Under the pieces are notes generated by a model. That model saw only the letters and a list, made by a program, of their open reading frames with translations, did no database searches and had not been told where the DNA came from. A stretch of 64,000 nt of DNA from Variovorax paradoxus (lineage in GTDB: Bacteria > Pseudomonadota > Gammaproteobacteria > Burkholderiales > Burkholderiaceae_C), in assembly GCF_009755665.1 (NCBI RefSeq), contig NZ_CP046622.1, forward strand, positions 5,273,001 through 5,337,000, given 5' to 3'. Numbering within the stretch: position 1 is the stretch's first letter; every line of letters begins with the position of its first letter. The translations under genes were made by a program, and so were the position numbers. Below are positions 7,962 to 17,199 of the stretch, piece after piece.

Positions 7962-8939
7962 ATGAAGAAACTGCTTGCACTCACGGCGCTTGCCGCTGCC
8001 GCCCTCGGCGTCCACGCCCAGGATTTCCCCGCAGGCAAGACCGTCACCATCGTGGTGCCGTTCACGGCCGGCGGCCCGACCGACCGGGTGGCCCGCGACC
8101 TGGCCGAATCCCTGCAGAAGACCCTCGGCGCGACCATCGTGGTGGACAACACCGCCGGCGCCGGCAGCTCCATCGGCACCGCCAAGGTGGCCCGCGCCGC
8201 ACCGGACGGCCACACGCTGCTGTTGAACCACATTGCCATGTCGACGATGCCGGCGCTGTACCGCAAGCTGCCGTTCAACGTCGAGAACGACTTCGAATAC
8301 CTGGGCATGGTCAATGAAGTGCCGATGACGCTCATCGGCAAGCCCGGCCTGCCGGCCAACAACTACAAGGAACTGACGGGCTGGATCGAGGCCAACAAGG
8401 GCAAGATCAACCTCGGCAACGCCGGCTTGGGCGCGGCCTCGCACCTGTGCGGCCTGCTGTTCCAGAGCGCGCTCAAGACCGAAATGACGCCGGTTCCCTA
8501 CAAGGGCACGGCACCGGCCATTGCCGACCTGCTGGGCGGCCAGATCGACCTGTTGTGCGACCAGACCACCAACACCACGTCGCAGATCGAAGCCAAGAAG
8601 GTCAAGGCCTACGCCGTGACCACATCCAAGCGCCTGACCACACCGGCGGTGCTGAAAGACCTGCCCACGCTCTCCGAATCGGGCCTGAAGGACTTCGAAG
8701 TGACCATCTGGCACGGCGTGTACGCCCCCAAGGGCACGCCGGCGCCGGTGCTGAAGAAGCTCAACGAAGCCATCAAGGCCGCCATGAAGGACCCGGGCTT
8801 CATCAAGCGCCAGGAAGGCCTCGGCGCGGTGATCACCACCGACAAGCGCGTGGAGCCGGCCGAGCACAAGAAGTTCGTCTCGGCTGAAATCGCCAAGTGG
8901 GGCCCGATCATCAAGGCCGCCGGCGTGTACGCCGACTGA
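7962..8939 (+). CDS. Bug/TctC family periplasmic tripartite tricarboxylate transporter receptor
   Basis: A 325-residue exported solute receptor with a signal peptide (MKKLLALTALAAAALGVHAQ). Bug-family landmarks follow: KTVTIVVPFTAGGPTDRVAR, VVDNTAGAGSSIGTAKVARA, NLGNAGLGAASHLCGLLF and TPVPYKGTAPAI. These proteins bind small carboxylates in the periplasm and usually feed TctAB permeases. No tctAB lies next to it (the nearest pair is at 50-52 kb), so it is an orphan receptor of a kind very common in Comamonadaceae and Bordetella. GGAG precedes the ATG. A strong bidirectional terminator follows. Confidence 0.9.
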   Translation: MKKLLALTALAAAALGVHAQDFPAGKTVTIVVPFTAGGPTDRVARDLAESLQKTLGATIVVDNTAGAGSSIGTAKVARAAPDGHTLLLNHIAMSTMPALYRKLPFNVENDFEYLGMVNEVPMTLIGKPGLPANNYKELTGWIEANKGKINLGNAGLGAASHLCGLLFQSALKTEMTPVPYKGTAPAIADLLGGQIDLLCDQTTNTTSQIEAKKVKAYAVTTSKRLTTPAVLKDLPTLSESGLKDFEVTIWHGVYAPKGTPAPVLKKLNEAIKAAMKDPGFIKRQEGLGAVITTDKRVEPAEHKKFVSAEIAKWGPIIKAAGVYAD

Positions 8940-8962
8940 TCGCTTCGGATCTTCGGTTCAGT

Positions 8963-8999
8963 AAAAAAGCCGCCGGGCCTCAGGTCCGGCGGCTTTTTT
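8963..8999. terminator. Bidirectional intrinsic terminator
   Basis: A perfect inverted repeat AAAAAAGCCGCCGG / CCGGCGGCTTTTTT around a 9-nt loop lies between two convergent genes (the Bug receptor and the PQQ alcohol dehydrogenase). The T-run is present on both strands. Confidence 0.92.
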
Positions 9000-9018
9000 C
9001 ATGCTGCCGCTCCTTGCT

Positions 9019-11139
9019 TTACTTGGGCCGGATCGCGTCTGCCGTGCCCTGGATGAAGGCCTTGATGCTCTCGATGTCGTCACCCGAGAGCTTGCCCGTG
9101 AAGTCCGGCATGCCGCGCGCCATGGCCGGGCCCTTGAGAATGAACTTGTCGAGGTTCTCGATGTAAGCCGCGTCCATGTAGCCAAGGTTGGGGATGTTGC
9201 CGCCGCGGTCGACGCCCGGCACGCCGTGGCAGAACACGCAGTTGCTCACGTAGAGCATGGTGCCGGCCTGCACCTTGGCGGGGTCGTACTTCACGCCTTC
9301 GACCAGCTTGCTCATGCGGTACTGCACGAAGTCCGGCATCTTGGCGGTGCCGCCGACGGCAAAGGTGTACACGGTGCCGGGACCCTGCCTTTCGGTGGCG
9401 CGCTGCGCAAGCCCGTAGACGCCGCCCCAGCCCACCGCAACCGACACGTACTGCTTGCCGTCCACCATGTAGGTCGAGGGTGCCGCGACCACGCCGGTGC
9501 CGGTGGGGGTTTCCCACAGCTTCTCGCCGGTCTTGGCGTTGTAGGCCAGAAGGCGCCCGTCCGCCGTGCCCTGGAACACCAGGTTGCCCGCGGTGGTGAG
9601 CGTGCCGCCGTTCCAAGGCGAGGCGTAGTCGACGCCCCAGGCTTCCTTCTGCGCCACCGGGTCCCACGCCACGAGCCGGCCGAAGGGCTTGCTCTTGGGC
9701 GGCTCGGCATTGGCGAACATGGCGGTGTTCCAGCCCATGGCACCGTGCGGGCGGCCAGGCACGTTCTGGTCGAACTTCCAGTCCTTGTCGTCCATCAGGT
9801 TGAGCGGCACGTGCTGCGCGGGCACATAGGCCAGGCCGGTCTGCGGGTTGAACGACATCGGGTGCCAGTTGTGCGCGCCGAAGGGCCCCGGAATGCTGTC
9901 GCCGGGCTTTTCGTTCTGGCGCGCGGCGGCAATCTCGATCGGGCGGCCGTTGGTGTCGTAGCCCGTGGCCCAGTTCACCTCGACAAAATTCCTGGCCGAA
10001 ATGAACTTGCCGTTGGTACGGTCGATGACAAAGAAGAAGCCGTTCTTCGGCGCATGCAGGACTACCTTGCGCGGCTTGCCGCCGATCTGGATGTTGGCCA
10101 GGATCATGGGCTGGGTCGAGGTGTAGTCCCAGTTGTCGCCGGGCGTTTCCTGGTAGTGCCACACGTACTTGCCGGTGTCCGGGTTGAGGGCCACCACCGA
10201 GCCGAGGTAGAGGTTGTCTCCGCCGCCGGGGCTGCGCTTGCTGCGCGCCCACGGCGAGCCGTTGCCGGTGCCCACGTACATCAGGTTGAGCTCGGGATCG
10301 AAGGCGAAGGTGTCCCACGCGGTGCCGCCGCCGCCGGCCTCCCAGTACTTGCCGCTGGGGTCCCAGGTCTTGGCCGCGCGCGCCATCGATTCGTCCTCGA
10401 AGGGCTTGGAGGGGTCGCCCGGCACGGTGAACCAGCGCCACTTCTGCTCGCCGGTGGCGGCATCGTAGGCCGTGACGTAGCCGCGCACGCCGTACTCGGC
10501 GCCGCCGTTGCCGATGATGACCTTGCCCTTGAAGACGCGCGGCGCGCCGGTGATGGTGTAGGAGCCCTTCTGTCCCTCGATGGTGTTTTTCTCCCAGACC
10601 TTCTGGCCCGTGGCCGCATCGAGCGCGATGAGGCGCCCGTCGTACGCGCCCACGTAGACCTTGCCCTCGTACAGCGCCACGCCGCGGTTCACCACGTCGC
10701 AGCAGCCCCTGAAGCCCTTGGACTTGTCGACCTGAGGATCGAAGGTCCAGAGTTTCTGCCCGGTGCGCGTGTCGACGGCATGCACCACGCTCCACGAGGC
10801 CGTGACGTACATGATGCCGTCCACCACCAGCGGCGTGGCCTCCACGCCGCGCGTGGACTCCAGGTTGTACGACCACACCAGGCCCAGCTGCTTCACGTTG
10901 CCGGCGTTCACCTGGTCGAGCTTGCTGAAGCGCGTCTCGGCGTAGTCGAGGCCGTAGCTTGGCCAGTCGGGTGTCTTCTTCCGGGCCGCGTTGGCGCGAA
11001 TGAAATCGCCGTTCACCTTCTTCACGGTGGCGCCCGCACGGTCTTGCGCGCTGGCGGAACCCTGGGCCGTGGCCGTCGGCGCGCACAGGCTCAGCAATGC
11101 ACCGGCGAGCACAAGCAGGCCGGAGTGGATCTTTTTCAT
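9019..11139 (-). CDS. PQQ-dependent quinohemoprotein alcohol dehydrogenase
   Basis: A 706-residue periplasmic enzyme that oxidises alcohols with pyrroloquinoline quinone and passes electrons through an attached cytochrome c. A signal peptide (to about residue 26) is followed by an eight-bladed propeller with repeated W-docking motifs, the vicinal disulfide cysteines at 146-147 (RGCCDVVNRG), and GDNWDY near 335, the region holding the catalytic Asp. A C-terminal single-haem domain follows, with CVFCH at 634-638 and a Met ligand in ARGMPDFTG. The length fits type II quinohemoprotein ADHs. GGAGA lies upstream of the ATG. It is divergent from a GAF-Fis regulator that probably controls it. No pqq synthesis genes are in the window. 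Confidence 0.93.
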   Translation of the reverse strand: MKKIHSGLLVLAGALLSLCAPTATAQGSASAQDRAGATVKKVNGDFIRANAARKKTPDWPSYGLDYAETRFSKLDQVNAGNVKQLGLVWSYNLESTRGVEATPLVVDGIMYVTASWSVVHAVDTRTGQKLWTFDPQVDKSKGFRGCCDVVNRGVALYEGKVYVGAYDGRLIALDAATGQKVWEKNTIEGQKGSYTITGAPRVFKGKVIIGNGGAEYGVRGYVTAYDAATGEQKWRWFTVPGDPSKPFEDESMARAAKTWDPSGKYWEAGGGGTAWDTFAFDPELNLMYVGTGNGSPWARSKRSPGGGDNLYLGSVVALNPDTGKYVWHYQETPGDNWDYTSTQPMILANIQIGGKPRKVVLHAPKNGFFFVIDRTNGKFISARNFVEVNWATGYDTNGRPIEIAAARQNEKPGDSIPGPFGAHNWHPMSFNPQTGLAYVPAQHVPLNLMDDKDWKFDQNVPGRPHGAMGWNTAMFANAEPPKSKPFGRLVAWDPVAQKEAWGVDYASPWNGGTLTTAGNLVFQGTADGRLLAYNAKTGEKLWETPTGTGVVAAPSTYMVDGKQYVSVAVGWGGVYGLAQRATERQGPGTVYTFAVGGTAKMPDFVQYRMSKLVEGVKYDPAKVQAGTMLYVSNCVFCHGVPGVDRGGNIPNLGYMDAAYIENLDKFILKGPAMARGMPDFTGKLSGDDIESIKAFIQGTADAIRPK

Positions 11140-11215
11140 CGTGAGTCTCCTTTGTGCCGCAAGGATCGTTTTTGCCGTCCTCGCGTTCACCTTCGGGATT
11201 TCCCCAGTCCGGCGC

Positions 11216-11232
11216 TGTTCCATTGCGGAACA
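11216..11232. promoter_or_regulatory. Palindromic operator candidate TGTTCC-N5-GGAACA
   Basis: A perfect 6-bp inverted repeat with a 5-nt spacer lies 77 nt upstream of the PQQ alcohol dehydrogenase start and 69 nt upstream of the divergent Fis-type regulator. Its dyad form suits a dimeric Fis-HTH protein. Assignment to the neighbouring regulator is inference. Confidence 0.55.
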
Positions 11233-11300
11233 CATTCGCAGGGGTCAGCAATTCCCCTTCGTCCCCTTCGATTTCCCCACTTCGAGGAGCAGCGAACAGC

Positions 11301-12584
11301 ATGGCTTTCGAAAGGCTGGGCAAGGCCAATGCGCCGCGCCAACTCTTTTCAACGACGCCGGCGCAGCGCGTGGCGCTCGCGCGGCAGCAGTTCTTCGAAG
11401 AAGGCGTGCGGCCCTCGGGGCTGGTCGGCGAAGCGGTGATCCAGTCGTGGCTGCGCTGCACCCGCACCCACAGCGACAGGCAGCGCATCGTTCCGTTCGA
11501 CGCGGTCACGCCCAGCCGGCTGCACGCCACGCTGGCGCGCAACCGCGAACTGCTCGAGGTGGCGCGGCAGGAACTCGCGAGCATGGAAAGCGCGCTCGCG
11601 GGCACCGATTGCCGCGTGATCCTGACCGACGGCGAAGGCGTGGTGGTGCATGTCACGCAGCAGCCGGCCGCCGCATACCAGCCGGTGCTGCGCAAGACGG
11701 CGCGCGTGGGCGTGAACATTTCCGAGCGCATCGTGGGCACCACCGCGCCGGGCATCGTGGCAACCACCGGGCAGGCCTGCACGGTCGACGGGGCGGAGCA
11801 TTACTTCGACGTGCTGTCGCAGATGCAATGCGCCGCGGCGCCCATTCGCGGCGTGACCGGCCAACTCGCCGGCGTGCTCGACATCACGATGGAAGCGCGG
11901 CGCTTCGGTTTCGACGCGGCGTCGATGGTGGCGCTGTACGCGACCATCATCGAGAACCGCCTGCTGCAGGCGCAGTCGCGCGACCACCTGATCCTGCGCT
12001 TTCAGGCCAGTCCCAACCTGCTCGGCACGCCAATGGAAGCGCTGGCCGGCGTGGCGCCCGACGGCACCATTGCCTGGCTGAACGGCGCCGGCGCGCGGCT
12101 GATCGGCCGCCTGCCCGAAGACAGCTGCGAGCGCGACGTGGAATCGATGCTGGGCCACGACCTGGCGAGCCTGCTGCGGCTGGGCCGGCGCGAAGCCGCG
12201 CAGCCGATGCGCCTGGCGAGCGGCCTCGGCGTTTGGGTGCAGGCGCGGCTGAAGGCAGCGGACGGCGCAGACTTCAGGCACGCGGTGGCCATGCCCGGCG
12301 AGGCGGCGCCGGTGTTGCCGATCGAACCTGCAGCCGCGATGAAGGCGCCTGCGGCAGAAGGTTGCGCGGAGCCGGGCATGCCGAACCCCATGCAAGCGGA
12401 AGCGGCGCACGGTGAAACCCTGCGCGAGCACAGCCGCAAGCTGATCGAGGACGCACTGGCGGCGCAAGGCGGCAACGTGTCGCAGGCGGCGCGCCAGCTC
12501 GGGGTGTCGCGCGGCACGCTGTACCGCCGCTTGCGCGGCTGGCGAGAAGAGGACGGCAAGGCCGCGCCGCTCGCAGCGGGCTGA
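11301..12584 (+). CDS. GAF-domain transcriptional regulator with Fis-type HTH (AcoR-like, no AAA+ domain)
   Basis: A 427-residue regulator. The N-terminal signal-input region (about 60-215) is GAF-like, as in acetoin/alcohol regulators: SWLRCTRTH, an NRELLEVARQEL helix, and TTAPGIVATTGQACTVDGAEHY. A middle PAS-like part (about 235-330) follows, and a Fis-family HTH lies at about 370-415 (GGNVSQAARQLGVSRGTLYR). The sigma-54 AAA+ module found in AcoR is absent, so it should act on sigma-70 promoters. GAGGAG precedes the ATG. It is divergent from the PQQ alcohol dehydrogenase and convergent, 4 nt apart, with the glucose dehydrogenase gene. The alcohol dehydrogenase is the likely target. Confidence 0.88.
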   Translation: MAFERLGKANAPRQLFSTTPAQRVALARQQFFEEGVRPSGLVGEAVIQSWLRCTRTHSDRQRIVPFDAVTPSRLHATLARNRELLEVARQELASMESALAGTDCRVILTDGEGVVVHVTQQPAAAYQPVLRKTARVGVNISERIVGTTAPGIVATTGQACTVDGAEHYFDVLSQMQCAAAPIRGVTGQLAGVLDITMEARRFGFDAASMVALYATIIENRLLQAQSRDHLILRFQASPNLLGTPMEALAGVAPDGTIAWLNGAGARLIGRLPEDSCERDVESMLGHDLASLLRLGRREAAQPMRLASGLGVWVQARLKAADGADFRHAVAMPGEAAPVLPIEPAAAMKAPAAEGCAEPGMPNPMQAEAAHGETLREHSRKLIEDALAAQGGNVSQAARQLGVSRGTLYRRLRGWREEDGKAAPLAAG

Positions 12585-12588
12585 GCCC

Positions 12589-15039
12589 TTAGCGCTTGGG
12601 CAATGCGTAGGCGATCACATGGTCGCCCGTGCGCGTGCCGAGCGAACCATGGCCGCCTGCGGCCACCACCACGTATTGGCGTCCGTCGCTGCCCGTGTAG
12701 GTCATGGGCGTGGCCTGTCCGCCGGCCGGCAGGCGGCTGCGCCACAGCTCCTTGCCGTTGGCGACGTCATAGGCGCGCAAGTAGTAGTCCAGCGTGCCCG
12801 ATAAAAACGCCACGCCACCGGCCGTCATGACCGGCCCGCCGAGGCTGGGCACGCCCATCGCAAAGGGCAGCGGCAACGGCGAACTGTCGCGCACGGTGCC
12901 GTTCTTGTGCTTCCACACCACCCTGCCGGTGCGCAGGTCGGCCCCCGCCACATAGCCCCAGGGCGGTGCCTGGCACGGCAGGCCCAGCACCGAGGTGAAG
13001 GCGCTGAGCTGCACTGCGAACGGCGCACCGAAGTTCTCGTTGAGCGCGGGCAGGCTGTCGTTGGGACGGTCCTTGCCTTGCACGTAGAGCGAGGTGTCGT
13101 CCTTGCGCGGAATGAGCTTGGACACGAAGGCCAGCGAAGCCGGCGTGGTGAACGCCATCTCCCGCTGCGGATCGACCGCGACGCTGCCCCAGTTGAAGAC
13201 GCCGAAATTGCCCGGGTAGATCAGCGAGCCCTCGGTCGAAGGCGGTGTGTAGCGACCCTCGTAGCGCAGGCGGTGGAATGCGATGCGGCACGCGAGCTGG
13301 TCGAACACGGTGCCGCCCCACATGTCGGCCGGCGTGAGCGCGGGCGGATCGAAAGACAGGTCCGACACGGGCTGCGTGAGCGAGGTGTGGTCGCCTTCGG
13401 CCGGGCCTTGCGGCGCGGGCCTCTCGTGCACGTTCACCACGGGCTTGCCGTCGCGGCGGTCGAGCACGAACAGCTCACCCTGCTTGGTGGGCTGCACCAG
13501 CGCGGGCACCGTCTCGTTACCGACGCGCAAGTCGATGAGGCTGGGCTGCGAGGGAACGTCGTAGTCCCACAGGTCGTGGTGCACGGTCTGGAAGCTCCAG
13601 CGCACGCGGCCGGTGGCCAGGTCGAGCGCCACCACCGACGACGAGTAGCGCTCGGCCCCTTCGGTCCGCTTGCCTCCCCACTGGTCGGGCGGCTGGTTGC
13701 CCATGGGGACGTAGACCATGCCCAGCGCCTCGTCGACGCTGGAGATCGACCAGCTGTTGGGCGAGTTGGCCGTGTACGTGCGGTCGGGCCCGATGGGCGC
13801 GGTTTCATCGGGGTTGCCCGAGTCCCAGTTCCACACCAGCGCGCCGGTGTCGATGTCGAAGGCGCGGATCACGCCCGAGGTTTCCTGGGTCGAGACGTTG
13901 TCCAGCACGGTGCCGCCGACGATGATGAGCGAGCGCGTCACGACCACCGGAGAAGTCGAATAGTACGAGCCGGGCTTCACGTTGGGCATGTTCTTCCAGA
14001 GATCGATCTGCCCGGTGCCGCCGCCGAAGCGCATGCAGGGCTTGCCGCTTTCGGGGTTGATCGCGATGACGCGGCCGTCCGCGGTGGGCATGAAGAGCTT
14101 GGCATCGCAATCGCCGCCGGCGGGTGCAGGTGCAGCGGGTGCCGGGTTGGCGGCGGAAGCCGCCGCGGGCCGCACCGCACTGCCCGGGTCATACGAGAGG
14201 CCGCGGCAGGTCAGATGCTGCAATGCCAGCGAGCGGCGGATCTCGGGCGTGTAGCGCCACAGCTGTTCGCCGGTGGTCGCGTTCAGCGCCACCACCGACT
14301 GGTGCGGCGTGCAAAGAAAAAGCCGTTCGCCGATTTTCAGTGGCGTGACCTCGAAGGTCGTCTCCTCGGGGTCGCCGCTCTGGCCGCGCACATCGCCGGT
14401 GCGAAAGTGCCACGCCTCCTGAAGCTGGCCGACATTGGCCGGCGTGATCTGGTCGAGCGCCGAATAGCGCTGGCCCATGCCGTTGCCGCCATAGGCTGTC
14501 CAGTCCTGCTTGGGGGGCGGTGGGCTGGCGGGTGTTGAGGCGGCGGCCACAGGTGCCGTGGGTGCCGGTACGGTGCCTTCCACACGGGTGGGGTCTCGCG
14601 TCCACGAGACCACCGCGGCCAGCAGAAAGGCCAGCAGCACCACGCCGAGAAAACCTCGCGCGGGCGCCACGCCAACGGCATTGCGGCGCGCGAGTGCGCG
14701 CGCGACCCACGGCGTGAGCAGGAACACGCCGATCACGAAGAACACATCGCCGCGCGCTGCCAGCGGCCACCAGTCGAACCCCACCTCCCACAGGGCCCAC
14801 GCCAACGTGACTGCCACCACGAGCGCATAGACCCACAGGCCCGCGCCGCCTCCGCGCGGCAGCAGCACCGCGACAACGATGAGTCCGAGCCCCGCGGCCA
14901 GGTAGTACCAGGAGCCGCCGAGCACGACGAGCCATGCGCCCGCCGCAGCCAGCGCCAGGCCGGCAAGGCCGATGACGACGGCAGTGACAGTCAGCAGCGT
15001 GGAAGATGGCGCACGTAGGCGCGCGGCGGCATCGGCCAT
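12589..15039 (-). CDS. gcd: Membrane-bound PQQ-dependent glucose (aldose) dehydrogenase
   Basis: An 816-residue inner-membrane quinoprotein that oxidises aldoses to lactones in the periplasm and feeds ubiquinone. Five N-terminal membrane segments (within residues 14-150) precede a Pro/Ala linker and the propeller domain beginning QDWTAYGGNGMGQRYS. Typical mGDH blocks follow: AWHFRTGDVRG, TCRGLSYDPGS, LYVQGKDRPND and GHGSLGTRTGD near the C-terminus. The length (about 800 aa) fits Gcd. AAGGAG precedes the ATG. It lies downstream of, and on the same strand as, the xylose-type operon and its ROK repressor, 140 nt away, which links uptake and periplasmic oxidation of sugars. Confidence 0.93.
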   Translation of the reverse strand: MADAAARLRAPSSTLLTVTAVVIGLAGLALAAAGAWLVVLGGSWYYLAAGLGLIVVAVLLPRGGGAGLWVYALVVAVTLAWALWEVGFDWWPLAARGDVFFVIGVFLLTPWVARALARRNAVGVAPARGFLGVVLLAFLLAAVVSWTRDPTRVEGTVPAPTAPVAAASTPASPPPPKQDWTAYGGNGMGQRYSALDQITPANVGQLQEAWHFRTGDVRGQSGDPEETTFEVTPLKIGERLFLCTPHQSVVALNATTGEQLWRYTPEIRRSLALQHLTCRGLSYDPGSAVRPAAASAANPAPAAPAPAGGDCDAKLFMPTADGRVIAINPESGKPCMRFGGGTGQIDLWKNMPNVKPGSYYSTSPVVVTRSLIIVGGTVLDNVSTQETSGVIRAFDIDTGALVWNWDSGNPDETAPIGPDRTYTANSPNSWSISSVDEALGMVYVPMGNQPPDQWGGKRTEGAERYSSSVVALDLATGRVRWSFQTVHHDLWDYDVPSQPSLIDLRVGNETVPALVQPTKQGELFVLDRRDGKPVVNVHERPAPQGPAEGDHTSLTQPVSDLSFDPPALTPADMWGGTVFDQLACRIAFHRLRYEGRYTPPSTEGSLIYPGNFGVFNWGSVAVDPQREMAFTTPASLAFVSKLIPRKDDTSLYVQGKDRPNDSLPALNENFGAPFAVQLSAFTSVLGLPCQAPPWGYVAGADLRTGRVVWKHKNGTVRDSSPLPLPFAMGVPSLGGPVMTAGGVAFLSGTLDYYLRAYDVANGKELWRSRLPAGGQATPMTYTGSDGRQYVVVAAGGHGSLGTRTGDHVIAYALPKR

Positions 15040-15064
15040 GGCATGAAGCTCCTTGTTGTTCCCG

Positions 15065-15093
15065 GGTTCTTGGAGACTGCGAAGTCAAGAACC
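15065..15093. promoter_or_regulatory. Inverted repeat upstream of gcd (GGTTCTTG-N13-CAAGAACC), candidate operator
   Basis: A perfect 8-bp dyad with a 13-nt spacer, 26-54 nt upstream of the glucose dehydrogenase start, overlaps a TTGACT -35-like hexamer on the minus strand. It differs from the 19.6-kb ROK operator candidate, so a different regulator may bind. Confidence 0.45.
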
Positions 15094-15179
15094 TAGGCCA
15101 AGGCCACGGCAACGCGCGTAGGCGGTTTGCGCATGTGGCCGTGCAATGCCGGTGGCGATACCGCTTTGAAGAGAGCCTT

Positions 15180-16340
15180 TTAGTTCGAAGGTACTCGGTC
15201 TTCGCGCGCGGCGCGGGCACGGCGCGTGCGCGCATCGGGCTGCAGCGGCCGCAGGTATTCATGCAACGCCAGCGCCGCCGCTCCGACAGCGGCCGCAAGC
15301 TCGCCGTAGCGCGCCAGGCGCAGGTCGGGGGCGGGCATGCCGACCACGTCGGCTTGGCGCTTGACCACCTCGAAGGCCGCTTGCAGCAGGGCGCGATGGT
15401 TGGTGCACGATTTGCCGCCGAGCACGATGGCGCGCGGATCGAAGGTGACCCACAGGTTCTGCAGCAGCACGCCCAGGACAGCCGCTGCATGCGCCATGCC
15501 GGGCCCTTCGCGTTCCAGCGCACGCGAGCCGAAGAAGGCTTCGGCGCAGCCATGGCGGCCGCACGAACACAGCGGCCCGTCGATCTGCAGGATGGTGTGG
15601 CCGATCTCGCCGGCCATGCCTTGCGCGCCCGTGAAGAGGCGGTCGTTCAGCACCACGCCGGCGCCCACGCCCACGTCGCAGCTGACGAAGATCAGCGGGT
15701 CTCCGCCTTCGCTGCCGAAAAATTCATACTCGCCGAGCGCACCCGCATCGGCATCGTTCTGCAGTTGCACCGTCACACCCGGCAGGCCCGCCGCGGCAAA
15801 GGCTTTTTCGAGCGCGGGCAGCAGGCTCACGTTGCGCCAGCCAAGGTTGGGCGCAAAGCGGACCACACCGGTGCAATCGTCCACCGCACCCGGCACGCCG
15901 ACGCCGATGCTCGACAGGCGCAGCCCCAGGCCCTTCAGCTGCGCATGCGCCGCCGCGGCCATGCGCGCGACCTGCGCGCACACGCCCGCGGGCGTGCCAT
16001 CGGCCAGCGCTTGCGTATCGGCATGAAGCACCTCGCCCTGCAGCGAGACGCAGACGAGACGCACGGTTTCGACCGCGATCTCGACGCCCATCAACGCGCG
16101 CACGCCGACGTTGATCTGCAGCGGCGTAGAGGGCCTTCCCAAGCCATCGGCAACAGTGGCGCCGGCTTCGCTGATCCAGCCCTCGTCGAGCAGTTCGCGC
16201 ACCAGCAGGCTCACGGTCGATTTGGTAAGGCCGCTTTCTGCGGCGAGCCGCGCCCGCGACAGGCCGGGCCGCGCGCGCAGCAGGCGCAGCAGTGCGCTGC
16301 GGTTCATTCGCTTGAGCAGTTGCTGGTCGCCGATGGTCAT
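15180..16340 (-). CDS. ROK family transcriptional repressor (XylR-type)
   Basis: A 386-residue sugar-responsive repressor. An N-terminal winged HTH (ALLRLLRARPGLSRARLAAE ... LTKSTVSLLVREL, about 14-60) is joined to a ROK sugar-kinase-like domain. The ROK zinc motif GPLCSCGRHGCAEA lies near residue 255 and GVGVPGAVDD in the ATPase-like fold. Non-enzymatic ROK repressors release DNA on binding a sugar. It is the last gene of a minus-strand operon with the xylose-type binding protein, permease and ATPase. The 9-bp inverted repeat upstream of the binding-protein gene is its probable site. Confidence 0.9.
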   Translation of the reverse strand: MTIGDQQLLKRMNRSALLRLLRARPGLSRARLAAESGLTKSTVSLLVRELLDEGWISEAGATVADGLGRPSTPLQINVGVRALMGVEIAVETVRLVCVSLQGEVLHADTQALADGTPAGVCAQVARMAAAAHAQLKGLGLRLSSIGVGVPGAVDDCTGVVRFAPNLGWRNVSLLPALEKAFAAAGLPGVTVQLQNDADAGALGEYEFFGSEGGDPLIFVSCDVGVGAGVVLNDRLFTGAQGMAGEIGHTILQIDGPLCSCGRHGCAEAFFGSRALEREGPGMAHAAAVLGVLLQNLWVTFDPRAIVLGGKSCTNHRALLQAAFEVVKRQADVVGMPAPDLRLARYGELAAAVGAAALALHEYLRPLQPDARTRRARAAREDRVPSN

Positions 16341-16374
16341 GAACCAGCCCCCGGCGCAAGAACCGACGCCGCGT

Positions 16375-17151
16375 TCACCTGTGCGCCTGCTCTTTTCCTT
16401 CGGGGCGCTTGCCGGCGATGATCATCCCGAGCACTTCGTCTTCGGTAACGTCGGCCGTTCGGTAGGTGCCCACGAGCTTGCCGTTCTTCATGACGGCGAC
16501 ACGGTCGCTGAGCGAGAACACGTCGGGCATGTCGTGCGTGATCAGGAAGATGCCGACGCCGTCGGCCTTGAGCTGCTTCACGAGCCCGCCGACCATGGCG
16601 GTTTCTTCGGGGCCGAGGGCGGCGCAGGGCTCGTCCATGATGAGAATGCGCGCGTTGAAATACAGCGCGCGCGAGATTGCCACCACCTGCCGCTGTCCAC
16701 CCGAGAGCCGTCGCACGGGAATACGGATGTTGGTGAAGTTCCTGTTCAGGCGCTGGAACACCTTGCGCGCCTGAACCTCCATGAAATGATCGTCGAGCGT
16801 GTTCCAGCGCGTCATCTTCTCGCGGCCGAGAAAGAGGTTGGACACGGAGTCGAGGTTATCGGCCAGCGCGAGTGTCTGGTAAATGGTCTCGATGCCTAGC
16901 GCCTGCGCCTCGGCGGGGGTGCGGATGTGGACCTTCTCGCCCGCGATCAGCGTGTCGCCCGAATCGATGGGGTAGGCACCGGCGAGCATCTTCATGAGCG
17001 TGGACTTGCCTGCGCCGTTGTGGCCCAGCACTGCGACCACTTCGCCGGGGTGGAGGTTGATGCTCACACCGTCCACGGCTTTTACGCCGCCGAAGGCTTT
17101 GCGGATTTCGCGCAGTTCGACCAGGGGTCTTGAGGTGTCTGGCGTGGTCAT
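16375..17151 (-). CDS. Sugar ABC transporter ATP-binding protein, single-domain (FrcA/XylG type)
   Basis: A 258-residue ATPase of the CUT2 monosaccharide importer family. Walker [10 protein letters not shown] is at about 43-51, the signature RRLSGGQRQ near 148 and Walker [12 protein letters not shown] near 170. Two-domain XylG/RbsA proteins are about 500 aa; this one has a single nucleotide-binding domain and so must homodimerise, as in FrcA-type systems. The signature helix and Walker B contain the CUT2-typical AALG in place of ATAAL. It lies in the operon with the permease gene (48 nt upstream) and the ROK repressor (34 nt downstream). Confidence 0.9.
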   Translation of the reverse strand: MTTPDTSRPLVELREIRKAFGGVKAVDGVSINLHPGEVVAVLGHNGAGKSTLMKMLAGAYPIDSGDTLIAGEKVHIRTPAEAQALGIETIYQTLALADNLDSVSNLFLGREKMTRWNTLDDHFMEVQARKVFQRLNRNFTNIRIPVRRLSGGQRQVVAISRALYFNARILIMDEPCAALGPEETAMVGGLVKQLKADGVGIFLITHDMPDVFSLSDRVAVMKNGKLVGTYRTADVTEDEVLGMIIAGKRPEGKEQAHR

Positions 17152-17199
17152 CTGGTTTCCGTTGCGATTTGCGCGTCGATCGAGAAGCAGGATCTCATC

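Noticed and set aside
11140..11300. Sigma-54 promoter for the PQQ alcohol dehydrogenase
   Set aside because: AcoR-like regulators often work with sigma-54, but no GG-N10-GC type -24/-12 element with TGGCAC/TTGC was visible and the regulator lacks the AAA+ domain.
9001..11439. Very long antisense open frame opposite the PQQ alcohol dehydrogenase
   Set aside because: GC-rich third positions create long antisense frames throughout the window. The translation is His/Arg/Ala-biased without any domain, while the other strand encodes a clear enzyme with signal peptide and haem site.
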